Shown here piece by piece: positions 37,269-49,800 of a DNA stretch of 64,000 nucleotides. This stretch comes from Atrichornis clamosus (lineage: Eukaryota; Chordata; Aves; Passeriformes; Menuridae). The notes under the pieces are model-generated. The model made no database searches. It saw nothing but the letters and a program-made list of their open reading frames with translations, and was not told the DNA's origin. Each line of letters starts with the position of its first letter. The first letter of the stretch is position 1. The position numbers were made by a program, and so were the translations under genes. The stretch lies in NCBI GenBank assembly GCA_013400975.1, contig WBMZ01011673.1, forward strand, positions 62,001-126,000, read 5' to 3'.

Positions 37269-38397
37269 GTAAGTTAAAATGAAGTTCTTGGTATCAAGCT
37301 GCCACCTGTATTAGATAAAAAAATCTTTGCAGAGCTACCTGTAAGAGCCAGAGGAAGAATTGAGAGCATGTGTGACAAAGGCAAATCCTATGGAACGTCC
37401 TCAGCCTACCAAGGACACCAAAGTAACTGGGACTCTTTCTGGACATAAGTTTGCCAAGAGGACTTTCTGAGAGGTGGAAGATGACAGCAGAGCAACTCCT
37501 TGCTTTCCAGGAGTGAAAATAAAGGTCATCACTATACAAACATAGGGGAAAGCAGTTCAGCCGTGCCTTACATCAACACCAGTGTCAGCAGCAGAAGCAC
37601 AATCCCAGGCATTTTGTATGACTTCGGCCATGTGGGAAGGTAAGCACAAGAGGAATACACTGACCACCTCAGAATTCTTTCCCGGAGACTGTGGAACTTA
37701 AACACAGAGGAAGCATTTGGTTTCAGTTGGCATTATGCAATTGTTGTGACAAAGAAAGGATGGCAAAGTCAGAAAGCCTCATCATTAGTACTCAAGTACA
37801 TATAAACAGACCCACAGCATGCACAGTTCACCACAGGAAATAAAAGATTCTTACACAGAAAAAATATTGCATGGTGTAACTCAAACTTGTGAGATGAAAC
37901 ACGTGACAAAAAAATTCCAAACAAGCCAATGTTTAGAACATGCCTGAGGACATATTGAAATGGCTGTAGGAAAGGAGGCTTAGTTTAAGCCAAAGACAGA
38001 CACAGCTGTCTGGTAAAATGAAAGAGTGCAATAAAAGGGTTACCCATTAAAGCCATCTATCTCATTAGTTAACAATTATTTTATTCAGCACCACTTACTG
38101 AGCATTTATTCACAGTACAGGAGAAGTGCTACCAAGGGTGACATCACCAGGAGACACATTTGACAGACAAAAATAATATTTTTTTAGTTCAAGTACCACA
38201 TACCATCAGTCTAGAATGTTTGGTGCTTGGCGTGTGATGCTTAATGCTGGTGTTCATTCCAATGGACAGATGGCTGACCAGTCACTGGGTGCTTAAACAG
38301 ACATCATGATGAGGTTTATTTTTACCTGTAAACATTGCCTGAAGCACGTGTCAGCACAACTATAGAACCGAGTGTAAAAGTGGAAAGTGTTAATGAA

Positions 38398-38562
38398 AAC
38401 AAATTAAAGCTGCCTTTATGCATATTCCCTACCTTCTCCCATGAATGAAGTTTTTGCACATGCCAAGAAAATTGCCTTGGACAAGGAGGCACTTCGATTA
38501 AAGGATGACACTGAACCATCAGCAAGATCTGAAAGGCTAAAGGCTGGGTGGGGATCACATAT
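38398..38562 (+). CDS. Candidate exon F of an unrecognised plus-strand gene
   Basis: An open segment with a strong donor GTATGT after ...GSHIH, out at phase 2. It reads through AHAKKIALDKEALRLKDD. With the weak acceptor ATTAAAG it enters at phase 2 and would follow candidate exon E. A nearer acceptor after CCATGAATGAAG gives phase 1. The start is therefore uncertain. Confidence 0.17.
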
Positions 38563-40237
38563 CCACAAGTATGTTGTGAGCTGAAAAGGTACAGAACTGA
38601 TACAGAATCTGTGCAACACCCAAAGCAACATTTTGCCTTTCCATATTATGAAGTGAACGGAGTCAGAAAAGAAAGAAACAAACAAACCAAACACAAAAAC
38701 CAGAACCCCAAAAGCCCAATCCACAACGCAGGGGGAACATCTGTTGAAATTAAGAATTTCTAATCAACAAAGGTGGATAATTTATAACAAAGAATCCAGA
38801 AGGAATTCACCAAATAAGCCATTTGCCAAAATGACATTAATTCCATATCACACAAAACACGTGTACACAGATTACTAAGTACTGCCAAAAAATAAGGCCA
38901 CATATTAAAAAAATTTGAAAAAAAAAGTGAAGAATTTGGTATGAACCAGTTAAAATGCGAGAGCTCTCCTTAGTGAAATTATGGAAACTTTGTTGCCTAA
39001 TCAACTACCGAGGTGCTAATGAACAAGTGAAGTTGGTCAGACATCTTCCAGACATCTTGGAAGAAAGGTATTGCCAAAAATACAACCCGGCTCCCTGAAA
39101 AGGGAAATTAAAAAGGTGAACAAAAAGAAATGTAAATAACATTTACAGTGTGAAAAGGCTGTTGTCATCTTCTCTTTCACTGTATCTGTCTAATGCATTT
39201 AGTCTTCTTTTGAACCCAAAATGGGGACAATTCACAATTAAAAGTTGCCCCTCTTTCCATTCCATTTCCAGTTCCTACTGGGACCAACATAAATTCATCC
39301 AAAGCATTCTCCCATTAAACAGTACATAATGTAGGACAAAGAAAAGCTACCAGAAAAGGAGGCAGGGACAGGGGAAGTTACTTTATGTAAAATAAAGTTT
39401 AAGGTAATTTGAATTATTCAAATAAAACTAAAATGCTATTTTAGAATTCAATATTGAAAAAAAATAAAGACACCACAGTTATTTTCAAACATTCTTGACA
39501 GCAGATTTTTAAACCAGGGGCTTTGATCTGAGAGACTTGACAAAAATTAGTGACAGAGAAAAGTGTGTCAATGGACTGACAAGGAAGGCTTTCATTGGAC
39601 TGCTTGAGAAAATAAGATTATAACCTGTTTTACCTGCCCTCCCACCCCACTCCCCCTCCCTGGTATTCAATGTCAATCTAATCTGACACTTTAATCCTGA
39701 AATGAAGTTTCCCCTTCCCGTTACAGGAAATGTTAAGCAGTACAACATGGACCTGTGGCACTCTGAGGTCCAAGTGTGCCATGAACACACGTCGTCTCGG
39801 AGCCCTCAGTGCCTGTACAGGACAGCAGGGAACAGTCTCTCCTGGCTGCTGACCAACACCAAAGGCTGCCCTCGGTGTTCAGTCTTGCAGTTTAAACTCA
39901 TGCCTTCACACTGGGGTACAAGTGTAACAATGAGGTCAACTCCAAACATTAGTTCAAGCTTGAAATGCAGAGTAAACAGATAGTGAACTTCAGCAATTAA
40001 AACTGGGCAGACTGTAAAATACAGCTAAAGAGAAGAGCTTGATGTTGCTTATGTAAGCACATCCAACCTTCCTTGACCGGGTAACTTTAACAAAATGTTA
40101 CAGAAACATTGCAACACAACAGTTTTGAAGAGCTGTTTAACTGAGTCATCTCTGAAGTCTTGGAAAAAGTAATTCAGGTCTACTACACTTTTGAGCATTA
40201 CAAAGTTTACACAAGAGTGTTTAAAGATTAAAAATAT

Positions 40238-40243
40238 TTTATT
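40238..40243 (-). terminator. KLHL15: Candidate distal poly(A) signal of KLHL15
   Basis: The minus strand reads AATAAA, followed about 20-30 bases on by a GT/T-rich stretch (CTTGTGTAAACTTTG). It is 5.5 kb past the stop codon. A nearer alternative AATAAA lies at 41174-41179. Confidence 0.35.
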
Positions 40244-40471
40244 TACACTTTTCTTTATACATATTTTATACAATTTTTTCAGCTTGAAACCCAAACAGAG
40301 CACATACGCAAGTCAGAGCATTCTGTAACCACAGCAAGGGAAAATTACTTTCCACCAAAAAAAAAAAAGACAAGAAAAATGCTTTAAAACAGTTAAAAAG
40401 AGGCAATTATTAAATTATTAAGAGAAGTTTATAGCAGCCCTAGGGTAATCATTAAACAGTTAATCCAAATG

Positions 40472-40486
40472 TATATATATATATGA
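40472..40486. repeat. (TA)n simple repeat
   Basis: About seven TA units. Confidence 0.8.
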
Positions 40487-43400
40487 GGTCATATACATAT
40501 AATTTTAATTTTCTATAGGAAAAGTATTTCCAATTGATAGACACAAACACAATACAATTTGAAAATAACTTTTCCTGTTAACTTATCAAATACATTCTTT
40601 TCAATACAAACAATCTGATATTGTACACTGGAATCATGGGATTTTATAATGGAATTGCAATCTCCAGCATATAATAATTTATTTTAAAAAGATCTACAAA
40701 AATAACAATATGTAGGGAAAAATATTTAAAATAAAAACATAGTTCACTCTTCCCTTCACCTGCTCCAGAACTGACATAAAAGTTAGGGTAATAAAAGCCC
40801 CCTAAACATAGCTAACTTTACAGTCCTACAGAACACTGCATTTCCTAGACTTACAGTAAGGTTTTCTACAGAGCCATAAATAAAAACCACAATCTGCAAA
40901 TAGAAATTGTTTTCCCCTAGCTACCAACTTGATATTAATCCAAAGGTATTTGAAATTGATTTTCGAAAGATTACATAAACATTAATGGAACTTAGAGGAG
41001 TGAAAAAAATTAGTAGAGGGACATACAGGAAAGCTGTGCTCAAAACAAATCAGTTTTTCTGCCACCTGCCACATACAACTAGGTTTTATGAAGTTTACCC
41101 AGGTAAATGGAAATTTTCAAGTCACTCACCAACTTACAAAAATAGAATACAGATGCAAAAGTAGTCATTAGTATTTATTTTAAGCAGCTTCAAGTTGTTT
41201 AACAAACATGAAAGTCTCAGAATGTTAGCTATAGGGCAAGCTCTGTTTTAAACAGATGACATGTGTTTTCCAGTTATGTGACATGTGTTTTCCCCACTCT
41301 CCTTCAGTGAGCTCCCCCTCATGTGACAGATGCTTATTCAAGTAACTTCACCACCTATATTTTTATTAATATAAGGAGAGCAGGAGGGATGTTTTCTTTG
41401 ATGGCCCCAACCCTATAAACTCTTAAGCACAGGCTTAATAACACTTGTGCTTATATGTTTTCCCTTAAATACCTTACAGTTTTCTGTTTCTTTCTACAGG
41501 ACTACTCCCATTATGTGAAGCACACATTTGAAATGTTAAAAGAATCTGGAGCCCTATTCACTATTTTCTTTTTCTTAAGAAAAAGAATATTAAAAAGACA
41601 AAATACCTCTACAAATGCAACTACTTCTAAAAAGACTTCGACATACGCAGGCTGACACAAACTTAAAGAACGGCTAGTGTCTCCCCATAATACTTACCCT
41701 CCTTTTGCTAAATGGACAAAATGAGTTAAGCAATGAGTTTTTTTAGATCAGTTTGAATTTGCACATGCTGAATTTTATCTCTGCTTCCTGAGTGTCAAGT
41801 GAAGCTTCATCCCTGACGCAAGTAGTGACCATATTATCAGCATGAGGAAATGCAGCATTTGGGTTTCTTAGGCAGGAGGGCCTCAAGAAAAAATGGCTGC
41901 AAATCTCAGAAACCAGGGAAATATTAAAGTCAAACCCTCGGAGCTAGTTCTAACAGGCCCGCTATCACACTGCAGGAAGTAGGGCATCCACACTTTTCAA
42001 AAGAAAGTAACATAAAAGCAGGTTGTCAGGTAGCTCACACGCTGCCACTTGCTAGCAGTGCTTTCTGAAACAGCAGAACCGTTGTAAAACCAAGGACTGC
42101 CTTCCTCCAGGCTGAATTCATAGGGAAAAAAATTTCAAACTACCAACACTGTGTGGGGGAAAATGAGCTACTTTTTCCTTATGCAGTACTAATTAAAAAA
42201 AAAAAAATCCATCCCCTAAAAACAGACATAGGAGCATGCAAACTGGAAACTGGCAGTGTCTGGTCCCTTTACAGGAGCACTGTGCTTTTTGTCCATTCCC
42301 TCATTTGAAAAGAAAATTTCCTCCTGAAGTTGGTTGCTAAGTTAAGAAATGAAGCTGATACATTTTTTCTATAGATGTGAGAAAAAACCCCCCTAGATTG
42401 TAACTCACTATGTCCACCTTTTAAAAAAAAGGCAAGTACACTTGCTTTTCAAACCAGGTCATGTGTTAAATTTTAAATATGTGGGTGACATTAATTTTGC
42501 TGGTATTCCATTATGGGGTGTCAACAGGAGAACCTCCCCAATCTTAACAACCAAAGAACATAACTTACTTTTTCCCTGACAAATGAGAGGCATTTAAATG
42601 TTTTTTTAAACCCATCTTAATCTGATCATAATGCTCAAAATTTGAAACTAATAGGCAATTCTCATTAGCCAGCTTAGTTTTGTTCCTATTTAAGCACTAA
42701 ATTATCTGGAGCTAAATACTAAGAGTAAACATAAAGAAATTTTCAATTAAAAAAATACCTCCCATATAGAAAGTAACAAGCTAATTTTATATTTCATGTC
42801 TGAAACAATAAAAGCATGGTCGAAATGCAAATTGACAAAACATTCTCACATATCCCCACCATTCTAAACCCAAGCAAATTCCAATCATTCCTAATGCTGG
42901 AAAGGTTACAGCCAGCCTCTCAATGGACACAAAACTTCAGGGAACAGTTCAATTAAAATTTCACAGAACAATTACTATTACAATCCTGAACAAGATCTTT
43001 CAGAACTGGGCACCTGAAGATAAATAGGAGCTTAAAAGCAGAGCACCAAAACAGATGTGGTTCTTCATTTTTCAGGTGTCAGTACTCACCAGTGACTTTA
43101 GTGGCAGTTGCTTAGTGCACAGAACTTCAGAAGCGCTTAAATGCAGACTCGAAAATGTAACTTGAAACACTCCTACCCTTACCTTTAATAAATTCTTGGC
43201 CACGTCTCTCTAAGACATCTGACTCCTGAACACCACATACCCAGAGCCACCTCCATTCCCCACACTGGCACTGGCCTATGTAAAGTGAAGTACTCTACTA
43301 CATGTAACGTGCCCATGAACGCCTACTCATGAGGATTAGTTTTTGCTGCCCCATGAACTTCTTGAGAAATGAGCTGGTGACAAAGAGAATAATAAAAAAA

Positions 43401-45756
43401 CTCAATTTTAAAAAACCCTTGGGTTTTCTTCTCTTGTGCCCCAATATTCCATGAACTATGCACAGCCAGCACCTACTGGAGTAAGTTCATCTCTACCCAT
43501 GCAGGGTGATGTACACACAAGTCTCACAGTCACACTGAGGTTTTAGTGTAAGCCACATTTGCTTTAAGCTATCAAGAAAGTATGTTAGAGTTCTAATTCA
43601 GTAAACTGAATTCTTATTAAAAAAACCCAAATTTAGCTGCAAACTAGTTTGCATCAGAAGGCTGAATATCAATATTTGGTCCAGTCTCTTCTGGTGTAAA
43701 TAACTTATCACTACAGTTATGATGGCAAACATTTTCTCTTTCTTTTAAAACATATGAAAATACTCGATCAATAAATCATTTCTAACAATTTAAAAAAAAA
43801 GTTTAATATCTGCTGACTTGCCATATAGCTCCAAATACTCATATTTCAACACAGAACATAATTACTACAAAGATATCAGAACACAATATGAGGAGTTTTA
43901 CACATTGTTTTAACTTCCATTATTTTGAACTTCATTTAGACAAGTAGGTGTTATTTTTAATATGGGAAATTTAGGGTGATTTTGGTCCCTTTGTAAGTGC
44001 ACTCTTTTGAACTCCCTGAGTACTGTACATTCCTTCTTTACAGTGATTTCTGACTGGAAGATGCTGAATAAAGTGGTTTTGCATTGCTGCGTATAAAGTA
44101 AAGTCTATTGCTTAAAATGAAACACAACAGCGTAAGATTTTACAAAATATGCAGCTGCAGGTTTCAGCATCTGAACTAAGTGTGAGCCTTCAGCTTCCCT
44201 AGATCTCTCCTTTATGTCTTAGAAGTGGCTAATTTCACACCCATAAAGATAGTCAAAATGCAATTACTATTATTATTTATGTCTTGGCAGGTAATTCTTA
44301 CCCATCTACTGTCAGTTAAACCTGCAAGTTAACACAACGGAGTATTCAAAGCCCTCTTGGACCACCCATCTCCATTCAGGCACTCCAAGGTCAGTAGCCA
44401 TAGTTGTCTAGGTTTTTATAAAAGAAACAGAAATGATACTAACAAACCAATCACCTAACTCCACATTTTCAAAACACAGTAGCTCTTAACAGTTAATAAT
44501 TAATAAGAAGATTATACCACTTCAATACGAGTATTCATATTGAAGTGTGAGTATAAACAAAGTACTGAGACTAAACTGTAGTATATCCAGTATCCAGTTC
44601 CAAAAATAACTGTAGGTTGCAGCAGTGCTGAGCATTTCCTTATTGACATTTTCCATTTTAATGAGAAAAGAAAACTGGGCAGCACATTGAAACAAAAAAG
44701 AAACTCAGGTAAAATGAGTTTACTTTTTAAAAAATAATTTATAAAATAACAAATAATCAACAGTTCATTATGTAGCAACAATATAAAGAGTTTAAGGTTA
44801 CTGAATCAATCAGTATATACTAAAGATAAGATACTTTGATACCAAATGAGGCCTCCGGTTACTTAAGAACTTTGAATTATTTAGCTCATTTAAGAATACC
44901 TTAAATTCAACAAATATGGCTGAATCTGTGCACTAGTTAAAATATAATATTATAACTGCACATAAAAAGATGCATTTATATACAGTTTTTACAGTGTATG
45001 CACATGTGTGTATACATTTTTTTACTCACCAAACACAACACAGACAACAGAAGGCAGCATAGAAATAGTGTTTTGAATACAAAAACCCTTTGTTTTCAAT
45101 TTAGTAGAAAATGTGTAATTTGCATTTTGGCAGACTTACTGGTACTACTATACCAAACTGGGAAAGAGGTCATGCAAAGGGGTTAGAATTATTCTCCAAA
45201 GTAAATAAGGAAAAACAAAAAAAACACCTAGTAGATTTGAGAGTACTTTGCAGTTAATGGGAAAAACATATAAAAGACAACATAAAAGACAGAAATTGTT
45301 TTGTTACTTTACACCTGGTTGTACCCTAGTACAGATGATTAGGTTTACTTTGATGCTTACTAAAAAACAAAAAAAAAGTCTGTCTTCCTTTCACAAATCC
45401 TTTGTCAAACTCAACTTATTTCAAAAGCATAGTGGTATATTGGCCATTAAAAAAAAAATAAGAGAACAAATTGTGGACATAAAATGTTACCAAAAAAAAG
45501 CACACACTCAAAAAATAAATTTTTTCTCGTACTTACAATTACATTTGTTAAAAAAACCAAAGCTTTTACAAGGTCAGACCAACTATCTCCTTTTCTAATA
45601 AACTTGGTAAGTACACTCCCTGTATATCCTCTTTCTCTTGAGCATTTAGCAGTTGTTCTAATACACAAAGAAATGTCTCTGAAGGAATTCAACCGGTTTG
45701 TATTTTTTTTAACAAATTAGTATAGCTCTTTTGTGTTTCATTGGGTTCATTCTGTT

Positions 45757-46866
45757 TTAGCTGCAACGTCTCACATGCTCCAAAACATATTCAGGAAAGT
45801 GCAGGCTGCACACTTGTAAGCCATCCAGCTTGCACGGCATCCTTGGGTATTCATCTTCTTTCCATTTGTTCTCCTCTGGATCAAAGGTGAGAATGGAATC
45901 ACTGTAATGACCATTGTAACAAAGGCCTCCAAGAACCATTATCTGTTTATCCAGAACAGCTACACCATGACCACTCCTGCCAATCGGCATAGAGGCCAAT
46001 ATAGTCCATTGATCAGTATCGGGGTCATAAACCTCCGTAGATGGACATCCTTGAGATTCAAAGGAGGCTCTCAGGATCACACAAACACCACCAAAAACAT
46101 AAAGCTTACCATTATAAGAAATCATTTTGTGAAAGCATCTTGCATAATTCATTTTGCACTTGTTCTCCCAACAGTTAGTGACAACTTGAGTTCTCCTTGT
46201 TCGCTGCTCTACTGTCCCTTCTTTACTGGGATCAAACACACACACTTGCTTAGAAGTTGAAGATGATGTAATTCCACCAGTGATATACAACTTGTTACCA
46301 AGCACAGTCCCTTCATGTCCATACTTATTGACTGGATAGGGATCCACAAATTCCCATTTATCTTCAGTAATATCATACCGTTCAGTTGAGTAAAACGTTT
46401 CATCCCTGGTTCTCCCAGCCACTGCATAAACATACCTCCCAATAACTCCAACAGCAAACTCAGAACGTGGAACAGACATGTCTGCCATTCGTAACCAAGT
46501 GTTCTGTCTTGGGTCATATCTAAACACTTTAGATGAAGCATGAAACTCACCATCTGGCCCCAGTTCTTCCCCACCTAATAAGAACACGAAGTTATTTACA
46601 ATGGCAAGGCAGTCTGGTCGTAAAGGTACTTGAGGACCCTCTAGTTCCCACCAGACCCTCGGTTTGTGCAAGAGAAGAATTTTACTGTTTACCATACTGT
46701 GTCCTATCATTCCTCTAAATACTGCAGTCTGGGGTTTGGCAGAACGAATTTTGTTCGATTTCATTTCCATCAAAGGCTGTTGGTGAACGCTATGAAAGTA
46801 ATTCATGGCTTGGTCAACCTCATGTCGCAGCTGCCGGGAGTATCGATAAAACTCTGATGTTTTTAC
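45757..46866 (-). CDS. KLHL15: KLHL15 second coding exon (Kelch repeats)
   Basis: Acceptor GTTCATAG then VKTSEFYRYSRQLR, residues 236-604. It covers the end of the BACK linker and the Kelch propeller, and ends at a TAA stop after VRRCS. An internal ATG at 46806 is residue 256 and is not the start. Confidence 0.96.
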   Translation of the reverse strand, partial: VKTSEFYRYSRQLRHEVDQAMNYFHSVHQQPLMEMKSNKIRSAKPQTAVFRGMIGHSMVNSKILLLHKPRVWWELEGPQVPLRPDCLAIVNNFVFLLGGEELGPDGEFHASSKVFRYDPRQNTWLRMADMSVPRSEFAVGVIGRYVYAVAGRTRDETFYSTERYDITEDKWEFVDPYPVNKYGHEGTVLGNKLYITGGITSSSTSKQVCVFDPSKEGTVEQRTRRTQVVTNCWENKCKMNYARCFHKMISYNGKLYVFGGVCVILRASFESQGCPSTEVYDPDTDQWTILASMPIGRSGHGVAVLDKQIMVLGGLCYNGHYSDSILTFDPEENKWKEDEYPRMPCKLDGLQVCSLHFPEYVLEHVRRCS

Positions 46867-49800
46867 CTATGAACACATTTAAAAGATATTACAATTCTGA
46901 CCAAGAGAAACAATCCAGAAAACCTAAATCACTATGTGTCATTAGAAGATTATTTTAGTTTGTTTCATTCAGACAATCTTGAGAGCAACTGCATTTATGC
47001 ATGAAGGTTTAAACTGATGTATTGTTATCCAAAATCCAGAAGGCAATTTAATGATTAAGAGCAGTGAATAACATTTTCAGCAGAATAATCACATGCAGAA
47101 TTTATGCTGGAATTAGGCACAACTGAAATTCCCAAGTCTAAAAATCGTTATTTCTCCCTGAAAAAGCCTCTGTTCATCTTCTGCTTAATCCATGCATGAA
47201 GCACCTAAATTAAAAATGCACTCTTTTCCTGGGTTTGAAAGACACACCACACACCCATTCTGTGTTTACCAAGGTCTACTCTAGCCTGTTTTTTCCTGAA
47301 TTCTTACAACCAAGCCTAAGCAGGTATTCCCCAATGCTAGGTTTTGCTCACAGGGCTATTTAATTGCCATTGGCTGGGAAGGGACCCTTTCTTCAGAACC
47401 TCCTTTCTTCAGAACATGTGCACCAACCACTCGTCATGATGACTACACCTTATGGCTTCCCCTCTGTGAGTCTCCACATGTTAACAACTGCCTTAAACAC
47501 AAGAAGGAAACATCTCAACCTATAATCCTTTGGTTGTGCATTTTTTTGGCAAATTGTGGCGGTAGGTTTGAACTTCCACTTTTCAAGTGAGAGTTACAAC
47601 CTCTGAATTACCACAGAATAGTGAAGTGACATCTCAATTTGAAAAGAGACATCCCTGCTCAGTTTTATTGGAGTTGTAGGCACAGGGGAAGATGATTCCT
47701 TTCCAGGACCCTTCCTACTACCTAAGCCGATTTAAGTTCCTGAGGCTGGTCCTGAGACCATTCCAAAACACATCCCTGTCTTGAACATTTTAATTAATCT
47801 AGCTCAAGGCAGTCCTCAGCTCACCGTGGGATTCTCTTCAGAGATTTCAGTCTTCCTGTGCAGTCAGGTGTAACACAGCATTCTGAGTAACACTACTAAA
47901 ACAAATAAAAACCTGACAGATGTTGCCAAATCCACAAATCCTCGATCAGATTTGATCTTAAGTCCCAGTTTCTTTGACATAAAACTGGATTGCTTTCCAA
48001 CAGTCTAAATGCCTTTACTACCCACCAGCTTCAAAAATAAGAAGCAATGCTCTGAAAAAATGTGAAGCAACTCTTAAATTTCAAGTGACCACAAGATAAA
48101 AAGGAAGTTAAAATAACGAAGAATCATGGCTGGGTTACTTTAACCTTAAAACGAACTTTCAAATTCTAAAACAGCAGGACTACTTCACATATTCCCAAAC
48201 TGGAGATATCATCTCTGGAATTAAATAAAAATATAAATTATCTTTGTTCCACCTATATGCAGTTCAGGTTTTCTTGGATGACTATGGAAGACAACAGGAT
48301 GAACATGCTTACAACATGAAGTATGCCAGTAAAGCTGGTAGAGATGGAAAATATTTTCCTTTCTTCCTCAACATTTACAACTCTGTCATTAGATCTAGGA
48401 ATCAAAATGCCAACCGAAAACTGGAATTAAAATAAGCTGCCTATATCCTCACCACTCTTCTCCTACACATAGCCTAAATCTCACCCCTTGAGCACACAAA
48501 AGGAAACAAGGAGTATCTCCAATTCCAGAGATAGACGCTCAAGACCAGAAAATCAATCTATTAGTAGTTTACTATCACTTATCTTGACAAAGGCACTAAC
48601 GTCAAAACAAAGCCTCCATCTCTTACCTTAAACCAAAAAGACATCAAGAAGCAAATGCAACTCCCAGTTATTAACAACCCCCTGTGACTGAAGTTCATGG
48701 GGAAGCTTATACAAGCACAAGTTTGAAGAGCTGAACATAAAATTACACAAGCACTAAAAATTCTTACAATACGCAGGAAAAAAATTCCCACAAAACAAGA
48801 GTGGCAGACTACCTAAATTCTGGTAAAAAAAGGTAGTTGGAGCATTCCTAAATTTGGCTGTTGAGGAAAAATATCACTGTTTTTAGCCATGCACTTTTCA
48901 CCAGTCCAACCTCTGCCATACAGGAACTGTATTTGTTCTCAGGCTCAAAGGATGACCTAAGATGAATGTTAGGATATGCCTATATAAAAATACAGACTGC
49001 CCACACTTGCTTGATGCAAATGAACACAAAGCAAACATAGGCCATTTTGCCCACCTTCACAGTCACACATTGTGAAATATTCCAGAATTATTTGAAAACC
49101 TTGATCAGCCCATAGTAAGGAAAACCCTCCACCTACACTTTCAAATAATTTTGAAGTATTTTTTCATTGCTTGTGTCTATAATGAAAAAAGAGAAGCATT
49201 AAAATTTAGGTAGTTTGGTATTTAAAACAACTGTAAGTTATGCATGTCAGCAGATGAAAGAACATGGCCTTCAACAAGCCTTTTGTGGGAATTTCTGTCT
49301 AACACCCAAAACATGGAGAAGGAAAGTCCTCAGCATTCAAAAGTAGGCTCTGCCACTATCTGTAAGTAGCAACCAGTAGATGATCAGCAAATACTGAAGT
49401 GCTTATCACAGACCAATTTTCCTGTTAAGTTCAAAAGAAGAAGCTCTAGAAGGAATGTGCCCCTAATTAGCAACACTCAAGCAGAACACACAGGGCTCTG
49501 CACAACAGATGGAAATGCACGTTAATCATCATGAACCCTGAAGTAAAACAAATGTGCATTCTTAAAGAGTACATCATCAACTCTGAACCGATAAAACATA
49601 TAAATGCTTCAAAGCATTTTCAAAGTTAAAGAAAAACTGTTCTGTTATCTTGCTGAAGGGTTTCAAAGGCAGTTTAAGCCGGACTTCCTGATCAACCCCA
49701 TTCTTACTGTAAAAAAAGGAATTTAATCCAAGTGCTAAAGCTTTGCTTATGTGATTTTTTTAACATTCTTTCCAATTCTTTCTCTTACATTTTCTGTAGA

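Larger units (their letters stand above)
32361..40237. other. Space between the divergent promoter and KLHL15 3' end
   Basis: AT-rich DNA with few recognisable repeats. Apart from the candidate exons listed, it holds a short open segment with splice-like borders at 38974-39067, readable in two frames. A GC-richer open segment at 39727-39985 follows a strong acceptor. No transposon beyond 32200 was recognised in this stretch. Confidence 0.45.
40238..45756 (-). other. KLHL15: Inferred long 3' UTR of KLHL15
   Basis: This AT-rich stretch lacks recognisable transposons and coding sequence, and carries several possible poly(A) signals toward its far end. The absence of repeats over 5 kb and the lack of an early signal suggest an untranslated exon. 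The (TA)n run at about 40472-40486 lies within it. The extent is inferred, not shown. Confidence 0.45.

Noticed and set aside
30292..40237. Presence of a CXorf58 orthologue between APOO and KLHL15
   Set aside because: Synteny predicts it on the plus strand, but I could not recognise its sequence in any plus-strand segment, so I did not name the candidate exons after it.
45907..46857. Plus-strand ORFs of up to 117 codons opposite KLHL15, and the 121-codon minus-strand ORF at 46209-46574
   Set aside because: The plus-strand ones are antisense shadows of the Kelch exon and the minus-strand one is a shifted-frame shadow. KLHL15 itself is intact in one frame.
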